Source: Allacma fusca (lineage: Eukaryota > Arthropoda > Collembola > Symphypleona > Sminthuridae). From it: 64,000 nt of DNA. The position numbers were made by a program, and so were the translations under genes. The notes beneath the pieces were generated by a model. That model searched no databases. It had not been told where the DNA came from and was given only the letters and a program-made list of their open reading frames with translations. Location of the stretch: positions 22,818,887 through 22,882,886 of the forward strand of contig OX359250.1 of NCBI GenBank assembly GCA_947179485.1. Direction: 5' to 3'. Shown piece by piece: positions 47,101 to 57,000 of the stretch (its first letter is position 1; each line of letters opens with the position of its first letter).

Positions 47101-50100
47101 CAATAATCCTTGGAGAGGAGCAGCTATTTGAGCAAAGTTCCAAATAAATCTGCGATAATAACCTATAGTGCCTAGAAATTTTCGTAGAGTTTCTAAATTA
47201 TTAGGTTTGGGCTGTTCCATGATTGCAGCTACTTTTGCTGATTCAGTAGATAGACCTTTTTGGGACAAAAAGAATCCAAACACTACATGTTCTTGCATAC
47301 CAAAGAAACACTTTTTGGGATTCATGCGAAAATTAACTTTAGCTAAGCGCTGAAATACAAGTTCTATGGCGACCAGGTGAGAGGGAAAGTCTTTACTGTA
47401 GGGAATAATGTCATCAATATAAGATACAGCGTGTGTGTATCTTAAAGTACCGAGAGTACGAGCAGCTAGCCTTTGAAAGTAGGCAGGGGCATTTTTCAGA
47501 CCAAAACATACACGTAGGTACATATATAGTCCGAATTCAGTGACAATAGCAGTTAAATGCTGATCATCCGGGTGGATGAGGGCTTGGTAATAACCGCTAA
47601 ATAAATCTAAGGGGGAAAAATACGCAGCGCTTCGTAACTGAAAAAGCAAGTCATCAATCCTTGGGAGAGGGAATATTTCGTCTACCGTGATTTTATTTAG
47701 TTTTTGAAAATCACAGACGAGTCGCCATTTACCTAATTTTTGGCGGACTAAAAATACAGGGGTGGAATAATTGGAGTTTTCACAGGGAACAATTATACCT
47801 GCTTGAATTAATTTATCTAATTCTTGCTTTAAAATCTCACGCTCCGTGGTGCTCAAGCGGTAGGGTTTAGCCTGAACGGGAGTGTCAGAATTTAACGTAA
47901 TTCGCATGGGAGGAAGGGTACAAACTTGAAGATCCATAAGTGTCCATGCAAATAAATATGAATACTTATTAAGGAGATTAATGATCGAGGCGCGTTCAGT
48001 TGGCCTTAATTTAGGATTAATATTTAAGGATTGAAGTTGTTCCGGAGTAAAAGGGGTTGGATTTTGAGGAATTACCGGAGCTGTATTTAAGCTTTGGGTA
48101 AAATCATAGCGTTGAGCATGACCTAAAAGAGTATCAGCGGGAATAATCTGGGTAGATGTGGAAATGTTTGTGGCTAGCAAAACATTTTTCGCTGGGTTGA
48201 TGACGGGAGGAAAGATTACTTTGTATTGTTTTTCGATAAGTGGATGAGGGTTGAAAAATGTCGTGTGAGACGTGTGTAGTGGAGTAGTAGGTACATACAT
48301 TTGGTGTCGAGGGGGAAGTTGTATAGTAAATAATGTTTTGACGGGAGAGGAACAGCCGCATTCAGACGAGCAAGTGGCTGAGTATGCATGCTTACGAAAG
48401 TAATGACATACGTGAGAGTTGTATAGGGAGTTGGAGTTCAGATGTATATGAAAGTCAAACTGTGTAATAAACTTACAGCCAAGAATGAGTGGAGGAGTGA
48501 GCGTTTCAAGGACATGGGCTTCTGTTGTGTAAAAGTAGTTATCAAGTTGGAACGTTAAGGAGGCTATATGGGACGTAGGAATGCGAGCTTTATCTGCGGT
48601 GATAACAAATCTTTGTGGGCAAGGAGTGATGACTGCACTGGAGGGGATGTGATTCTTTTGAATTAAATTATGAGAAGCTCCTGTGTCAATTAATGCATCA
48701 ATGGAGACATCATCAAAATAACACATGATATATGGGCACATTGATGAAGCAGGTGACAGATTTATTGTGGGTAAGTTATGGAGGGATATTGAAGATTCGC
48801 AAAGTGATTCTGGGGAGCTTGATTGTTTTGGGGCGGATTGGGATTGAATGAAATTTCCAATCTGTGGGCATTTTGGTCGTTCCGGCGATTGTTGCCGTGG
48901 TTTTGTTGGTTGTTGCGGAAGGCATAGTTGTTTCCGCGGAAATTGTTGTTCCGAAAGTTCGGGCGGGGACCCTGACCACGCTGGTTGGGCCCCCTCTGTT
49001 GGTTTCCCGAACGGCAGTCACGACTAATGTGACCGAACTTATTACAATTATAACATTGCATGCCTTTGTGGGGATTTTGATTTTGTCCTCTGTTGTTATT
49101 GTTATTATTATTATTATTATTATTATTGTTGCCTCGGGGCTGGTGGGGAACTGGTTGATGAATGTTACCTTGATTACCGCGGTGATTATTATTATTATGT
49201 GAGTTGCCGCGGCCATTGCCACGACCTCGTCCGCGGCCAGGGACAAAAGCAAAATTAGCTTGGGCATTAGGCGCATCAGACAAGGTAAGTTTTTGGATGG
49301 TCTCTTCCAAAGACTTAACTTTTGCAGCCATATCTGAGGGTCCAGCAGTTGTATCTGCAAATTCTCGTTGTTCGCAAAAACGAACGAGAGCAGCTATGCT
49401 CGTAAATGGAAAACCTGCCGCTGCAGATTTGTACTTGGGAAGGAGGCCTTCCATTCCCCAAGCAACACGGTCAGGTGGAGTCATGGTTGGGTCATAGCGA
49501 GTGCAAATACTATCAACATCATACAAGAATTTGGCGCTCGATTCATTGTCTTTTTGCTTACGGGAAATTAACTGATTGAGATAAACCTGTCGAGGCTTAG
49601 CATAGCGTTCACGGAGAGCCGTGAAGAATGTATCAATACTAACAATAGTGGGTGGCGCTATGGTGAGTTGGGTTTGCAGCCATTGAAAGGGGTCACGAGC
49701 TAGTAAGTTGGGAGTGTGACCTTGGAGAGTGGGCCAATCCCATTGGTATTGGGCCACGACACGTTGAACGTCAATTATGAAATCATGAACGTCATGAGTG
49801 GCGGGAATGAATTGTTTAATCTTTTGGAAGTCAACAATGGAATGAATGGGAGCGGTATTTACCGTGACATTGACTGGAGTTGCTGCTGCTGCTGCTGCGG
49901 CCATTTTGAATGGTTTGACTTTGCGAGTTTTGGTAGAGGGTCCGTGACGTGAAAAATGTTGGATTTTACGTGCTTTTAATATTTGTCGCTTAAAAGAGGG
50001 AACGGTTCGTGTAACTGGAGTAACTAATGGAAGAGCAGGTAACGGTGGAGGAAGTGGTGGAGGTAAAGAGATTGGCGGTGGAGTGCCTGGTGGAGTAGAA

Positions 50101-53100
50101 TATTGTGGACTGGGAGTTCTCGGAGGAGAAGCTTGTGCGGGAGGAACTACCGGAGGAACTGGCGGTGGAGGTGGTGTGTTTATAGGTAATGGCGGAGGTA
50201 ATAGTGGTGACTTTTTACTACTGCTAGAGGTAGCTTTTGCTTTGGCTTTTGCTTGTTGTAAAACCTTGGCTAATTCAGAAGCGTCTTTTAAATCAGGGTC
50301 AGAATTTTTACGAGTGACGCGACTTGTAGAAGGCTTAGGGTCAGGTTTGGATGCTGAGGGCTTCTTTTTATCGGACATAAATTATAACGTAAGTATGTAC
50401 GTACCGTGACGGTGGTTCATGGATATGAAACTTAACACTGTGCATTTACTATATAAAATTCCTCCTGGATGAGGTGGGAACGGTACTAAGCTCCGTGGCT
50501 GTCCGTTGAGTATACCCAAATCCTCAGGGCATCGGTCGGTGAAGCGCAGGTAAATCCGTCTGCCTTCCGTGGACAAGAAATAATAACCCCGTTTATCAAT
50601 AAAAACTTACGAGGGGTTCTTCGACCGGTCACAGTCAATAAAGGTTGACTCCGCTGAGGTAGTCCCGAATGAGCTGTGCGTGTTGCAACGTCAAAAATGC
50701 AGGAATGTAACCTCTGCGTGGCCAAAACTGTAAATCTCAAAAATTCTCACGAAATATGACACATTATTCAAACTTGCCTGGTAATGAAATCAATTCTTAA
50801 AGTAAATCGATTGTTTCCCAAGGGGAGTGATAATTGAGAGTAATTCGGGAGCATCGCCAGGGAAATAATATTTTGGCAATGTTTTACAAAGGCCACCATG
50901 TAAGAGTAGGTTATGGTTATACCATGAAATCCTAACTCGTGGATTATTTACTTATGTAATTGTCAAGAATTTGTAAATAATTGGAAATCGTGCTGATGAA
51001 AGGAATGATTAAGAATAAACGATTGAGTGTGATTTTACATTAATCCGAAGACTAATTACTTTTATTTATAATTGAAATCAAAAGGAAAAGGAAATGAAGA
51101 TTAACAACTAAAAATAGGTGTTACTGGAATGACTCTCAGTTATTCACTGAAGAGTCTGGAAGAATCTTAAACTTAACAAGTGGCTACTTGAGCCTATTTT
51201 TACAATCTTAAGTCTAGACGTTACATCATAACGGATGTAACGGGACGTTGACACTCGTCGGCTTTTAGCCGATGGGAAGTGCTTACATTGCACCTTTACA
51301 ATAAGTGTTTAAGTAACTTTGAACTGACTTAACCTAAGGTTGTGTGTTTCACAACTTAATGAATTATTCATGTGAGACTTAACTAATTTATGTAATTTCT
51401 ATATACATACCTAACAATATGTTTCTTTAAATTCATTGGCCGGAGCAAAAATTATGTCTCACATTCAAGGAACTGCACTAACAACATCAATAGACTCTCA
51501 GCAAGAGGTTCAAAATATAAGTACAAAAACACATGATTGTCCAAGTAGAAAACGATCACTTCAATCTACTGATCTTGATGGACCACGTGCAGCAATGAAT
51601 AGAAATAACGAGAACAAAAGGAAGCGGCACGGAGAAGTTGTTGGAAGTAAAGATAGCATCGAATCTGGAACACCTGGAAAGCCCAATAAAAGTGTTGAAT
51701 TTAGTGAAGTGCGTGTTAAACCGGTTTCTGTTGAGCCTACTGAGGCAGGCAAGATATCATCTCCTTGTAATGGGAATGTAGCATCAAAGTTGCCTTTTAG
51801 TAATTGTGACATTCGGGTGAGTATTTTTATTTTGTAATTACTGAAAGTATTTTAAAGATAGATTTGTGAAGTGACTTCTGATTCAAACCACGACTTATTG
51901 TTTTTAGTTCCAGCAGTTGTATAAAAGCAATCCAGAATACGCTACCCTTTGGGAGAAGAAAAGGCATAAAGAAGTTCTGCTTAAAATTTCCAAAGATGTA
52001 CAGGAGGGAAGAATTCCCAGTGAAGATTATACTGTGGAAATTATTAGCACTTGCGTCTTGCGTTTAACAGGAAGAATAAGCAAAGTAGTTCGGTCGCTGG
52101 CCAATACGTTATTTGACCAACTCATACAAATAGCGACTTTGAAGAAATACTTTTGGAGTGTCTTCGATCGCTTAAATGGGGTAAGTTAAAACCAGTGGCA
52201 TTTGTCAACATGTGTTTATTAAGTCTTGCAGATTATTGCATAACTCTTATTGAATTTTAGAGTCTTCGGGCTCAAAATAGCGGAGTTATCGATCTCTTGC
52301 TGTTGCAAATGAAGGAAGAATCATGCAATTCGAAATCTGAAGAAAAGTTGGCACTGCAGTTTTTTAAAAGCCTAACAGTGCTGTGTCAGAACGACTACGA
52401 AATATACCAGACACAATTCAAGCTACGACAACCACTTTTTGTTCAGTTGATGATGGATCCAGGCTATGATTACGCTGCTGATTACAACGAAAACTGGAGT
52501 AATTTAATGAAACATATGGGGTACTTCAGGCTAGACACGGCAGAAGTTCAAATTTTAATAGTAAGTTGTTTTAAAAAAAGCATTTAACCCAAAATATCGC
52601 CAACAAAACAAAAATGCACCACTTCTGCCGGCCAAAGCATTGTTTTTGAAACGCAAGTCGTAATTTTTTTCTGATGATGCACTTGTAATATTGATAATTT
52701 TCTAGAAATGGGTTGATTTGTTGGCTTCCCATTACATGGATGCTGGCGTGAAGCAGCTGATCGAGGATGGAATGGAAAGACTTAAGGAAGATCTGGTGGC
52801 TAACATTATTAGTAAGTATAAACACGTAGTGTTTGTTAATGTTGCCTCCTGGACCTAACAGTTTTCCTTAGAGCAATAAATTGTAGTACGTAAAATATTT
52901 ATCCTGAATGTAATATAATGGTGCACATCATTTTCAGAGCGGCGTGATAAAGACTACGGGTACAAGTTCGTATTACTACTTCAAAGAGGACAATTTTCAC
53001 TAGAAGTTAGTCGTACCCTATTTTTGGACTACTTACCAAGATTGGAGCAACCGGTTCAAGATTGGACGAACATTCTGGTAAACTCAAGAAAATTATCAGA

Positions 53101-54033
53101 CAGTGACAGTTGTTTCACGAAAATAGCTTCCGTTCTCCATAGTTTTGATGTGCTCGGAATTTATTAATAACTTCATATTTTCATTTAATTATTCTCTCCA
53201 GCTTGAGCTATGCGCTTACATACATGTTCCTGCTAAACCTGGAGTATCTAATCGCCCGGAATATGGATCCGAATTTGAAGCATTTTACAACTTCGTTAGT
53301 AGTAAAGTCAATATGCAAGGCGAAAGTAATGTTCATGTCGTTTGTAAGGGAAAAAAATGCTCTTACGGTTCTGGAAGTAGCAGGCAGGAATTTGATGCCA
53401 GGAAACTCTTACATCTAATGAAGGCAAAGAAAATCGGAAGTATTAATATAGTAGATAATAATGGAAATACACCACTGCATGAGGCGTCATATCATGGAAA
53501 AACAGATGTCGTTCATCTGATATGGAAGTTGTTTACTGAAGAAAACCGTAAGCAATGTCATTTAATGTGCAATTCAACACATAAAGGGAATAAGCAACGC
53601 CAATAAACTGAATCATTTTGTCTTTTTAGAGCCACCAGGACCTTTCACAGTAGATATTCTTGCCCAAAATGAAATCGGACAAACAGCACTACATTGTGCT
53701 GTCGAGCAGAGGCAAAGTGACTGTGTTGCTTTCTTGGTAACAATGGCGAAGAATTGCGGCTGTCAACAGGAGTTAGTGCGTATCCGCACAAAGGCAAAGA
53801 AAACTGCTTTGGATTTATTAAACCAGCAAACAGATTCTGTAAGCGAAGAAATAAGGAAACTGTTACTCGATTGCCACACCAACATCCGTAAATATTTTGG
53901 TGGTGTCAAATTTTCTGAAGAAACCATCTCCACAATTGAGTCGGACAAAAAGTTGCAAGCTTTCTTATTCTACTGGAGGGATCTTTACAAAGAAATGGAA
54001 ACTTCGAGGATTTCAAAATTAGCCTTGTTTTAG
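41156..54033 (+). CDS. ankyrin-repeat nuclear-type protein gene (1,044 codons), second exon split by a retroelement
   Basis: Exons: 41156-42253 joined to 51421-51816 (one exon, split by the element), 51908-52180, 52261-52560, 52706-52811, 52938-53149, 53202-53547 and 53630-54033. With the element and one ATAT copy removed, the frame runs straight through and totals 3,135 bp. The first about 500 residues are disordered, Ser/Pro/Lys-rich, with basic clusters (GKKKLK, SRKRS) and two SUMO-interaction-like stretches (PEIEVIFDSS, PEIIFVGT). Residues about 500-790 are helical and unrecognised. The C terminus has ankyrin repeats (NGNTPLHEASYHGKTDVVHL, IGQTALHCAVEQRQSDCVAF). SMC5/6 localisation factors combine similar parts, but this is a guess. 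As assembled, unspliced translation stops 25 codons into the LTR. A leader exon probably ends at 40955. Confidence 0.8.
42254..42771 (-). repeat. 3' LTR of the retroelement (518 bp)
   Basis: By eye it is identical in length and sequence to 50899-51416. In + orientation it begins TGTAAGAGTAGG and ends CATACCTAACA. It contains a small hairpin, TCGGCTTTTAGCCGA. Read on the + strand, its second to eighth bases form GTAAGAG, a good splice-donor match that abuts the host exon. Confidence 0.97.
43032..43979 (-). CDS. retroelement ORF4: compact envelope-like membrane protein (about 315 aa)
   Basis: I chose the Met at 43979 because it is six bases beyond the ORF3 stop and starts directly with a signal peptide (MIFLFIFACES). 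An ectodomain of about 230 residues follows, with proline-rich segments and a possible N-glycosylation site (NIT). A single membrane span near residues 250-270 (STIIGFGLIVYGLYCYY) and a basic cytoplasmic tail (RYRQRNRQ) follow. This is the layout of a type I envelope-like protein of an errantivirus-style element, but it is shorter than usual and I see no furin site or fusion peptide. The same frame is open upstream to 45026 across ORF3, so a longer or spliced product is possible. Identity as Env is inference. Confidence 0.6.
   Translation of the reverse strand: MIFLFIFACESAPLGIWGSLPNLSKLTGAGTKLNMARTNSMHKMVPLQRSVSIQSLPSMAQNGNKNFNLPMQAAPSKKNNAVKVMAAGAALMVAPPIISKILDFIPSRSNTFPEIPKPNLETPPPPPLTPSPLEQRLLINSPITIDDYKDDTYKPFKDVNNYDANITRMLEEWKSIHNSFLTLQNKQDEPGQTVTLTTTLSPPVHAKQTASEPILPALPVPKMEIGVGEGDSQVLLRIFTLSSTALSTIIGFGLIVYGLYCYYRYRQRNRQNSRISHALPSAYFINNPRPHNNDPYPPIVALNNLSNQLSARTPA
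43985..44944 (-). CDS. retroelement ORF3, unknown function (319 aa)
   Basis: It begins six bases after the pol stop and ends six bases before the ORF4 start, so gag, pol, ORF3 and ORF4 are packed end to end. Residues 1-190 look folded (FPYQFADASGNELSC, FRHVAVGIVLPDQIP), and residues 190-319 are Pro/Thr/Gln-rich and probably disordered. I recognise no family. It could be a nucleic-acid-binding or accessory protein of this lineage, or the first part of a spliced envelope. Confidence 0.6.
   Translation of the reverse strand: MTSNNPQSPPVYPYVPGIVQYPTTLGINPAIRLSDNPWTELIKVYLPGTPDTLICCPVSICTVQIFPYQFADASGNELSCYDSSIPILKRTFRHVAVGIVLPDQIPSLLDQLSATYFQATVKQSQMWNEFLLQLRDAPPNYVSATPVISIDPQIRFEQISRACLESANICAIQTRRSNWIKKHGPRQGPTLTLPQQLLSTAPPDPIQNPLAQPPQQGPVHIPSLPKVTSPEVMTTVCQTRPLPTLTPGPPPTTHMMTGTTPVKPPQQWTQTTGTVIDLRPQTIMETIQLTPLHQPHRIYPELVLNEQGEFVEAPSTFQP
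44950..48741 (-). CDS. pol: retroelement pol polyprotein (1,263 aa)
   Basis: Domains run in Ty3/gypsy order. The aspartic protease is near residues 14-25 (LIDTGAS). The reverse transcriptase spans about 290-480, with FGLKNAPAYFQR and the catalytic YIDD at about 441-444. RNase H is at about 570-690 (YTDAS, then DHHAL). The integrase has an HHCC zinc-binding region at about 800-845, then the catalytic Asp in MDLLGPF (about 869), Asp in ISDGAAEF (about 928) and Glu in HGIVERLNQ (about 964). A GPY/F-type module (CRWVGPYTI) follows, then a basic tail. It makes and inserts the DNA copy of the element. It is in a different frame from gag and starts about 20 bases after the gag stop, so expression needs frameshifting or re-initiation. 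No stop or frameshift interrupts it. Confidence 0.95.
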   Translation of the reverse strand: MCPYIMCYFDDVSIDALIDTGASHNLIQKNHIPSSAVITPCPQRFVITADKARIPTSHIASLTFQLDNYFYTTEAHVLETLTPPLILGCKFITQFDFHIHLNSNSLYNSHVCHYFRKHAYSATCSSECGCSSPVKTLFTIQLPPRHQMYVPTTPLHTSHTTFFNPHPLIEKQYKVIFPPVINPAKNVLLATNISTSTQIIPADTLLGHAQRYDFTQSLNTAPVIPQNPTPFTPEQLQSLNINPKLRPTERASIINLLNKYSYLFAWTLMDLQVCTLPPMRITLNSDTPVQAKPYRLSTTEREILKQELDKLIQAGIIVPCENSNYSTPVFLVRQKLGKWRLVCDFQKLNKITVDEIFPLPRIDDLLFQLRSAAYFSPLDLFSGYYQALIHPDDQHLTAIVTEFGLYMYLRVCFGLKNAPAYFQRLAARTLGTLRYTHAVSYIDDIIPYSKDFPSHLVAIELVFQRLAKVNFRMNPKKCFFGMQEHVVFGFFLSQKGLSTESAKVAAIMEQPKPNNLETLRKFLGTIGYYRRFIWNFAQIAAPLQGLLKKHSLYHWSPDCDKAFLTLKNALCTAPVLRHYDPTLPCILYTDASNLAIAGILHQQFEDGEHPIYFISRALTPAEKNWGATEKECLAVVFATRKLREFLYLKPFIIVTDHHALCYLKCQRNPTARLTRMAVILEQFRYVIRYKKGTLHRNVDGVSRCPYALSTTKDTEDDLTIPGLTAQSPTSSPKPLPAIPLINPADLKHAQAIDHTLNKLLQKKRSKLIPNDDGIYFIQFNPRNPKLLVIPKAMIPIVLQNAHNHPLGGHLNFQRTLARLRPFYWWRSITSDTFKHCTHCPECQSRQHLTKLRMDSLKNIPIKIPASTYAMDLLGPFRETPRGNKYVLVLTDLFTKWVHTSLLPNREAAHIAMHLESFILTFPGMSILISDGAAEFKSATLQELLKRFNITHHVSMPFHPRSHGIVERLNQTLAIMLSKFVSDNQLDWDIFVPYVITAYNTSEHSVTKISPFQAFFGRAPPAPLLNSIPNTLLQMTQLSASQVKIMHQRISQLIKKAQLQAKERFDAMYQPLEFKVGSHVRFYLPQRKIGLSDKLLCRWVGPYTITYIDKNNNADLVLTFPSTKLRPSIKCHLSQLKLIKIDLGDGIIHPEYVYTTEDQHEFDAWLTHFPSDTPNSDSSLPSPIRKHSTRPSRKMKLQPSTSSEDRPVKRLTSPPPNFSPQTFGYHSTKLKSILKSPQHVDSNHTVRRSTRLRNKTKKVTFSHV
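48762..50378 (-). CDS. gag: retroelement gag protein (538 aa)
   Basis: The N terminus is Lys/Ser-rich, and a polyproline stretch (about 60-125) precedes a helical capsid-like region (about 180-340) with FQWLQTQL and ERYAKPRQVYLNQL. A Gly/Arg/Asn-rich nucleocapsid follows, with a long asparagine run from a TTA/TTG trinucleotide repeat at 49090-49130. One CCHC zinc knuckle (CYNCNKFGHISRDC) lies at about residues 439-452. Gag would form the particle that packages element RNA. Start Met at 50378 follows a 520-bp leader. Confidence 0.93.
   Translation of the reverse strand: MSDKKKPSASKPDPKPSTSRVTRKNSDPDLKDASELAKVLQQAKAKAKATSSSSKKSPLLPPPLPINTPPPPPVPPVVPPAQASPPRTPSPQYSTPPGTPPPISLPPPLPPPLPALPLVTPVTRTVPSFKRQILKARKIQHFSRHGPSTKTRKVKPFKMAAAAAAATPVNVTVNTAPIHSIVDFQKIKQFIPATHDVHDFIIDVQRVVAQYQWDWPTLQGHTPNLLARDPFQWLQTQLTIAPPTIVSIDTFFTALRERYAKPRQVYLNQLISRKQKDNESSAKFLYDVDSICTRYDPTMTPPDRVAWGMEGLLPKYKSAAAGFPFTSIAALVRFCEQREFADTTAGPSDMAAKVKSLEETIQKLTLSDAPNAQANFAFVPGRGRGRGNGRGNSHNNNNHRGNQGNIHQPVPHQPRGNNNNNNNNNNNNNRGQNQNPHKGMQCYNCNKFGHISRDCRSGNQQRGPNQRGQGPRPNFRNNNFRGNNYAFRNNQQNHGNNRRNDQNAHRLEISFNPNPPQNNQAPQNHFANLQYPSITYPQ
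50379..50898 (-). other. retroelement leader with primer-binding site
   Basis: This is the untranslated leader between the 5' LTR and gag. Directly inside the LTR, on the - strand, the sequence begins TGGTGGCCTTTGTAA. A TGG start touching the LTR is the usual form of a tRNA primer-binding site; I cannot name the tRNA. Confidence 0.65.
50899..51416 (-). repeat. 5' LTR of the retroelement (518 bp)
   Basis: This LTR is identical by eye to the LTR at 42254-42771. It should carry the promoter for the antisense (leftward) element transcript. The duplicated ATAT follows at 51417-51420 and then the host reading frame resumes. Confidence 0.97.
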
Positions 54034-54077
54034 TGGCAAGTATCTAATTTACTAGGCTAGCTTCGTTAAAAAACTTT

Positions 54078-54083
54078 AATAAA
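54078..54083 (+). other. poly(A) signal of the ankyrin-repeat gene
   Basis: AATAAA lies 45 bases beyond the stop codon at 54033. Confidence 0.55.
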
Positions 54084-57000
54084 GTAGGTAATATACGTAG
54101 TTACTAGTAACTCATAGAATACTTTTACATGAGTAAAATCACAATACGCTCCTTTCGATATTTAGGAATCATAAAGTCAATTTTTCAAAATATTTTTTAT
54201 CGAGTTGGAACATACATGAGTGAAACAAAGTTGATTGTTTGAGGCTTCTATGAATAATATCAGGTTTCTTATAATTCAGTTCGTGGTATTCTACCTTATA
54301 CTGTAAATGTAGGCCGTACCAGGTAACAAGTTGCTTTTAAATATAGTGCCTTACTCTGCCGGGCTGTAACCTTATGTTAGGTTTGAACAAGCAATTCCCA
54401 ATTCGACTCCGACGGCAATTAAAATTAAAGAAATCACTTCTTATTTTAAAATTGATATGAAATATTCAAAGTTGATGCTTATGTCAATACACTTTAAAAC
54501 GTAAGTCAATATTTGAAGTGTAATTTTAGTAGCAACAGAATGATCGTATAAACATCAGTAGGGTTACTGTGATTATGCAATTTAAGCATGTAGTTCACGA
54601 CTCGCAATCTCATGATTGCGTATGTATAGGACAGTAGGACGCATAGTTATAGGGAATTCAGCAATATTTAACGTTAGTAACTGAGAGCTACTTAGGTAGC
54701 AAGTGCGGTCTTAAGTAATTAACTAGCAAATATCAAAAACAATCCTTAAAAAACGACCAGCTGATATTATACGAATCGTTTGAATGTACGTTTGTGTTGT
54801 TATGTATGTTTTTTTATTAGTACACTAGTCATGTAGTCATTCAGTAATAATAAGTTAATAAGTATTACGAATTTCATTTTTTTTTTCAATTTTGGTACTG
54901 ATTTTATGCGTTACAATAATCATAATCTATCACGTCTGCTCTTGAAACTCCAATATTGTTTTGAAGTACTAAAAACTACACGGAAAGGGAAAATGTTACA
55001 ATAAGGTGTCCTCTATTTTGTATTGTTGTTTACTCATTTTGGGGTTATTTACACTAATAGCCTGAGTAATTTAACAATGTTTTACTATATATATCTGATT
55101 TAGGATATGAGTTATCGTTAGTTATTAATTATCTTGATTCGTAGTGTTAATTATTTCATCATAAGGCTTGTATAATTAAGCATACATGCAGGTGTTGTTA
55201 TTTTGTTACGTTATATATATATAATTACCGAAAAAGTTCTGGACAGTATATATAATTACATATACTGATCAATTTTTCAAAAGTAGTTCTAATTTCTGAT
55301 TTCACAGCTAAAGTAAATAATTATTGTTTTCTATCAGCAGATTATTTATAACGCCGAAAAGTTTTGATTTGTTCATTTTTTAAATAAACAGTTTTGACAC
55401 AAAGTCGGAGTGGATTGTACCACTGAATCGTGAAACCCATTCAATCGTTGCAGTTATTCACTTTCTTGGTTTTTAAAGTTCAACAAGTCATTTAACTTAT
55501 TCATCAGCTCTCTACTACAAGTGAGGACAGCGAAACATGTGATTTTATGCAACGCATAATTGTTATGCCAACTGCAGTCGCGAAGCCACTCACCATTCTG
55601 TCTGATTTTCTGGACTGGAATTTCCAATATCCCAATTGTGAAGAAATCTTCCCAGACTCGTATATAGTTTAAATGTACGGAGATTTGGAAGAGACAGAAA
55701 GAAGCGAGATAACTGGAAATCGTTCACCATATCAGGTGAAATAATCTAGAGATTTTTGGTTAAGCTGCAGGTGGAGAAGTTGACATGATAGTAACACCAT
55801 ACGTGGAGATTGGAGTTGATCTGTCGGTTACCTCAGAGGTAGAGAGTGAGAGTTGGTCATTACTTACCACCAACGGAAAATATATTTCGGAAATTTTCAA
55901 TCGATAAATTCACAACAATTTTTTAAATAAGTACATACATATCGGGCTAACTTCAAGCAGGGATGTAGAGATAAATAAACCATGATATTTTCTAACAGTT
56001 TATTTGTCTATAAGTAAAAACGGCTATAGCTTAGAGAGATATTGAATATCCTTAAGTACAGTGTTCCAGCCATTCAGAATTTGCTTAATTATAATTTAGG
56101 TAATCACATAACTGGAAAAAATGAAGTACTTATATGCAGTCGTAGATACATATACATATGCAGTTTCGAATTAATTCGGTTTTAAACCCAGATGTGTGTT
56201 GCAAGGATGTGGAAATTCATCATTAATAGATCAAGTGAGAATGTTGTAGGGAAGAATTTATGATCTTACCTACCATCTTCTCATGAACAGTGTGGCGTTC
56301 ATAAAAATGTTTCGGAACATTGTGTATAGCATATTGTATTTTATTACGTTCAATTGAATATAATACCATATTTCTAAGTTAAAAACTGCGGTCTTCGGAA
56401 CCAGAAATTTGAGACCCCTAACGTAAAGACCTGTTGATAGCTCCATGGGAAGTCCAAAAAAATTCCTAAAAACTGGCATCATAAGATATCGGTACAAAAT
56501 GTTTGACACAAATTTGTAATAATTAAAATCCTCAAAAACTCTAGACTTTGCTTGAAGTTGTGACCGCAATTTATTCTTGACCTTCGTCAATGTAGCAAAT
56601 TTTGAAAGATCTGGAGAAGAATTTGATTGACAATGGAGTATTATATATTTTGCTTCACAGTCCCTTATATGGGCTAGGGGGGAAGAAAAAGGATACGAAA
56701 CACCGTGTACATGGTATTTGGCTCATTGAATGATGACAATGGGGCAGCGTTAATCTCTTAATGCCAGCCCCTGCATGGATTTTAGGCAAATAAATAAACC
56801 ACCAATTCACCCCTCTATCTTTTCATTTGGCGTGGACAATTCATTGTTACTCATTATTCATCCCACTTTCCTCATTGTATTCTTTACATACACTCCGATG
56901 CTATTAAGCTTGATTCCTCATTCGGTACGAATTCGTATGAATTTTAATTTCACATTCCCTTCCACAGTCCTAAATGGATCTTGAATTTTTAGTGGAAATA

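Larger units (their letters stand above)
42254..51416 (-). mobile_element. complete Ty3/gypsy-class LTR retroelement with gag, pol and two further ORFs
   Basis: This 9,163-bp element is bounded by 518-bp LTRs (TG...CA after orientation) and a 4-bp target duplication ATAT (42250-42253 and 51417-51420). It is read on the - strand, so the 5' LTR is at 50899-51416. Gene order is gag, protease, reverse transcriptase, RNase H, integrase, ORF3, ORF4; integrase after RNase H defines Ty3/gypsy. All frames are open and the LTRs look identical, so the insertion is very recent and may be active or polymorphic. It lies antisense in a coding exon of the ankyrin-repeat gene. Confidence 0.97.

Noticed and set aside
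48864-50409. Long + strand frames opposite gag and pol (for example 112 and 108 codons)
   Set aside because: They are shadows of the gag trinucleotide and proline-rich repeats on the other strand.
56270-56590. 106-codon frame on the - strand
   Set aside because: Rich in Asn, Tyr, Phe and Met as expected by chance in AT-rich DNA; no domain.
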